Positions 33,661 through 34,565 of a stretch of 34,565 nt of DNA are shown here, piece by piece; the first letter of the stretch is position 1, and the number at the start of each line of letters is the position of its first letter. This stretch comes from Acidobacteria bacterium UBA2161 (GTDB lineage: Bacteria; Acidobacteriota; Vicinamibacteria; Vicinamibacterales; UBA823). Location of the stretch: positions 52,555-87,119 of the forward strand of contig DCWN01000040.1 in NCBI GenBank assembly GCA_002328835.1, in the 5' to 3' direction. The translations under genes and the position numbers were made by a program. The notes under the pieces were generated by a model. That model was not told where the DNA came from, searched no databases, and saw nothing but the letters and a program-made list of their open reading frames with translations.

Positions 33661-34368
33661 CTAGACAGCCGTCACCGGCCGCACCACGACGCCGTCGCCT
33701 CGATCGCCGTCCATCACCTCGACGATCTGCCCGTGATCCAAAGTGATCGCTCGACGGCCCACCCGCCGGATGAGCTCGCGGTCGTGAGTCGCCACGAGCA
33801 CCGTCGTGCCCCGAGCGTTGATCTCCCGCAAGAGGTTCATGATTTCCAGCGACAGATCGGGATCCAGATTCCCGGTGGGCTCATCCGCCAGCACCAGCAT
33901 CGGGTCGTTGACGAGCGCACGCGCAATCGCCACGCGCTGCTGCTCGCCGCCAGACAACTCGACCGGATAGGCATTCATCCGGTGCTGCAGGCCGACCCAC
34001 TTGAGTACCTGGAAGGTCTTGCGCCGCTGCTGCGTAGCGGAGGCGCTGAGCACCCGCGGCACGAACGCCACGTTCTCGAGCACGGTCTTGCGGGGAATCA
34101 GCTTGAAATCCTGGAAGATGAACCCGATGCTGCGCCGATAGGCCTGCACCTGGCTGGCCGTCAGATCGGAGAGATGCTCGCCGTCGACGACGAGTTCGCC
34201 TTCGGACGCCAGTTCCTGGCGGAGGAGGAGGCGCAACAGCGTCGACTTCCCCGCACCGCTCGGTCCGGTCAGGAAGACGAATTCGCCGTGTTCGACAGTG
34301 AGAGAAAGATCTCTTAGGGCGTAGAGACCGCGGTCGTAAACCTTCGAGAGGTGATGGGCTTCGATCAC
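33661..34368 (-). CDS. ftsE: Cell division ATP-binding protein FtsE
   Basis: A 235-residue ABC ATPase. Walker A GPSGAGKS is at 35–42, the Q-loop at FIFQDFKLIP, the signature LSGGEQQR at 138–145, Walker B MLVLADEP at 157–164 and the H-loop in VATHDREL. It starts MIEAHHLSKVYDRGLYALRD, the usual FtsE N-terminus. It pairs with FtsX in the FtsEX complex. It is the first gene of the pair, with a candidate extended −10 about 85 nt upstream. Confidence 0.97.
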   Translation of the reverse strand: MIEAHHLSKVYDRGLYALRDLSLTVEHGEFVFLTGPSGAGKSTLLRLLLRQELASEGELVVDGEHLSDLTASQVQAYRRSIGFIFQDFKLIPRKTVLENVAFVPRVLSASATQQRRKTFQVLKWVGLQHRMNAYPVELSGGEQQRVAIARALVNDPMLVLADEPTGNLDPDLSLEIMNLLREINARGTTVLVATHDRELIRRVGRRAITLDHGQIVEVMDGDRGDGVVVRPVTAV

Positions 34369-34449
34369 GCTCTTGCCGCGCCGCGCGAATGGACGACCTG
34401 TCTCGCAGCGGAAGCCGAATCGCGAAAGATCATCGCAAAAATCGGCGGC

Positions 34450-34458
34450 AGTATAGCA
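34450..34458 (-). promoter_or_regulatory. Candidate extended −10 promoter of ftsE–ftsX
   Basis: On the minus strand TGCTATACT is an extended −10 (TG-N-TATACT, five of six in the hexamer). There is no convincing −35, which extended −10 promoters do not need. It lies between the gatB stop and ftsE; a start near 34443 gives a leader of about 75 nt. Confidence 0.5.
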
Positions 34459-34482
34459 CAGTCGCCCGGTTCGCGCGTCCGC

Positions 34483-34565
34483 TCAATCGTCGAGCGCCTC
34501 GCGCAGCAGTTCGTTGACCAGCTTCGGGTTGGCTTTGCCGCGGGTCGCCTTCATCACCTGCCCCA
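34483..34565 (-). CDS. gatB: Asp-tRNA(Asn)/Glu-tRNA(Gln) amidotransferase subunit B, C-terminal end (partial)
   Basis: Only the last 26 codons are inside the window; the 5' part lies to the right. The sequence GQVMKATRGKANPKLVNELL is the characteristic C-terminus of GatB (YqeY-like tail), which converts misacylated Glu-tRNA(Gln) or Asp-tRNA(Asn). It ends in REALDD and TGA at 34483–34485. Identification rests on this short but distinctive tail, and gatB next to ftsE would be the next gene upstream. Confidence 0.85.
   Translation of the reverse strand, partial: GQVMKATRGKANPKLVNELLREALDD

Overview
The window is a high-GC chromosomal stretch packed with housekeeping genes. The gene set fits an Acidobacteriota-type bacterium, possibly the Vicinamibacteria lineage. 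It includes a glycine-rich TonB-like transducer, a DUF4390–NtrY–NtrX cluster, a small Fis-type helix-turn-helix protein beside groESL, and an ffh–rpsP–KH–rimM–trmD–rplS–rnhB operon. The taxonomic placement is an inference from gene content and protein style; there is no rRNA here. I saw no tRNA, rRNA, CRISPR array, transposase or phage gene.

Region 1 (about 1–5.74 kb, minus strand) is a translation and protein-targeting operon behind a clear sigma-70 promoter: ffh, rpsP, khpA, rimM, trmD, rplS, rnhB and a TPR gene that runs off the left edge. Most genes overlap by 4 nt. Region 2 (5.8–15.4 kb, minus strand) is an 11-gene run behind a TTGACC/GATAAT promoter. It holds a membrane-anchored TPR protein, a zinc-ribbon RDD protein, pgpA, cinA, thpR, plsY, gpsA, ftsY, ribD, ribE and ribBA, so it combines phospholipid synthesis, nucleotide repair, SRP receptor and riboflavin genes. 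The GTP-binding residues of the RibBA cyclohydrolase domain look altered.

Region 3 (15.4–22.5 kb) holds ftcD on the plus strand, converging on a minus-strand cluster: a YbhN-like flippase-family membrane protein, nrdR, a DUF4390 protein, an NtrY-like kinase and an NtrX-like sigma-54 activator. A 164-bp near-perfect palindromic element fills the DUF4390–ntrY gap. Two 13-bp half copies of its terminus occur elsewhere, after ntrY and in the groES leader.

Region 4 (22.7–26.2 kb, plus strand) holds purC, a small Fis-type HTH gene and groES–groEL. The groES promoter is near consensus and its start site carries a CIRCE-like operator; groEL ends at a strong intrinsic terminator. Region 5 (26.2–34.6 kb) is mostly minus strand: a TonB-like protein with an uncharacterised partner, then rnr–selB, a 101-codon unknown ORF, ftsE–ftsX and the last codons of gatB. 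A 50-aa tatA sits on the plus strand.

No undescribed multi-gene system is evident. The best leads are the palindromic repeat family, the divergent RibBA, the CIRCE-like groES control region and the isolated selB.
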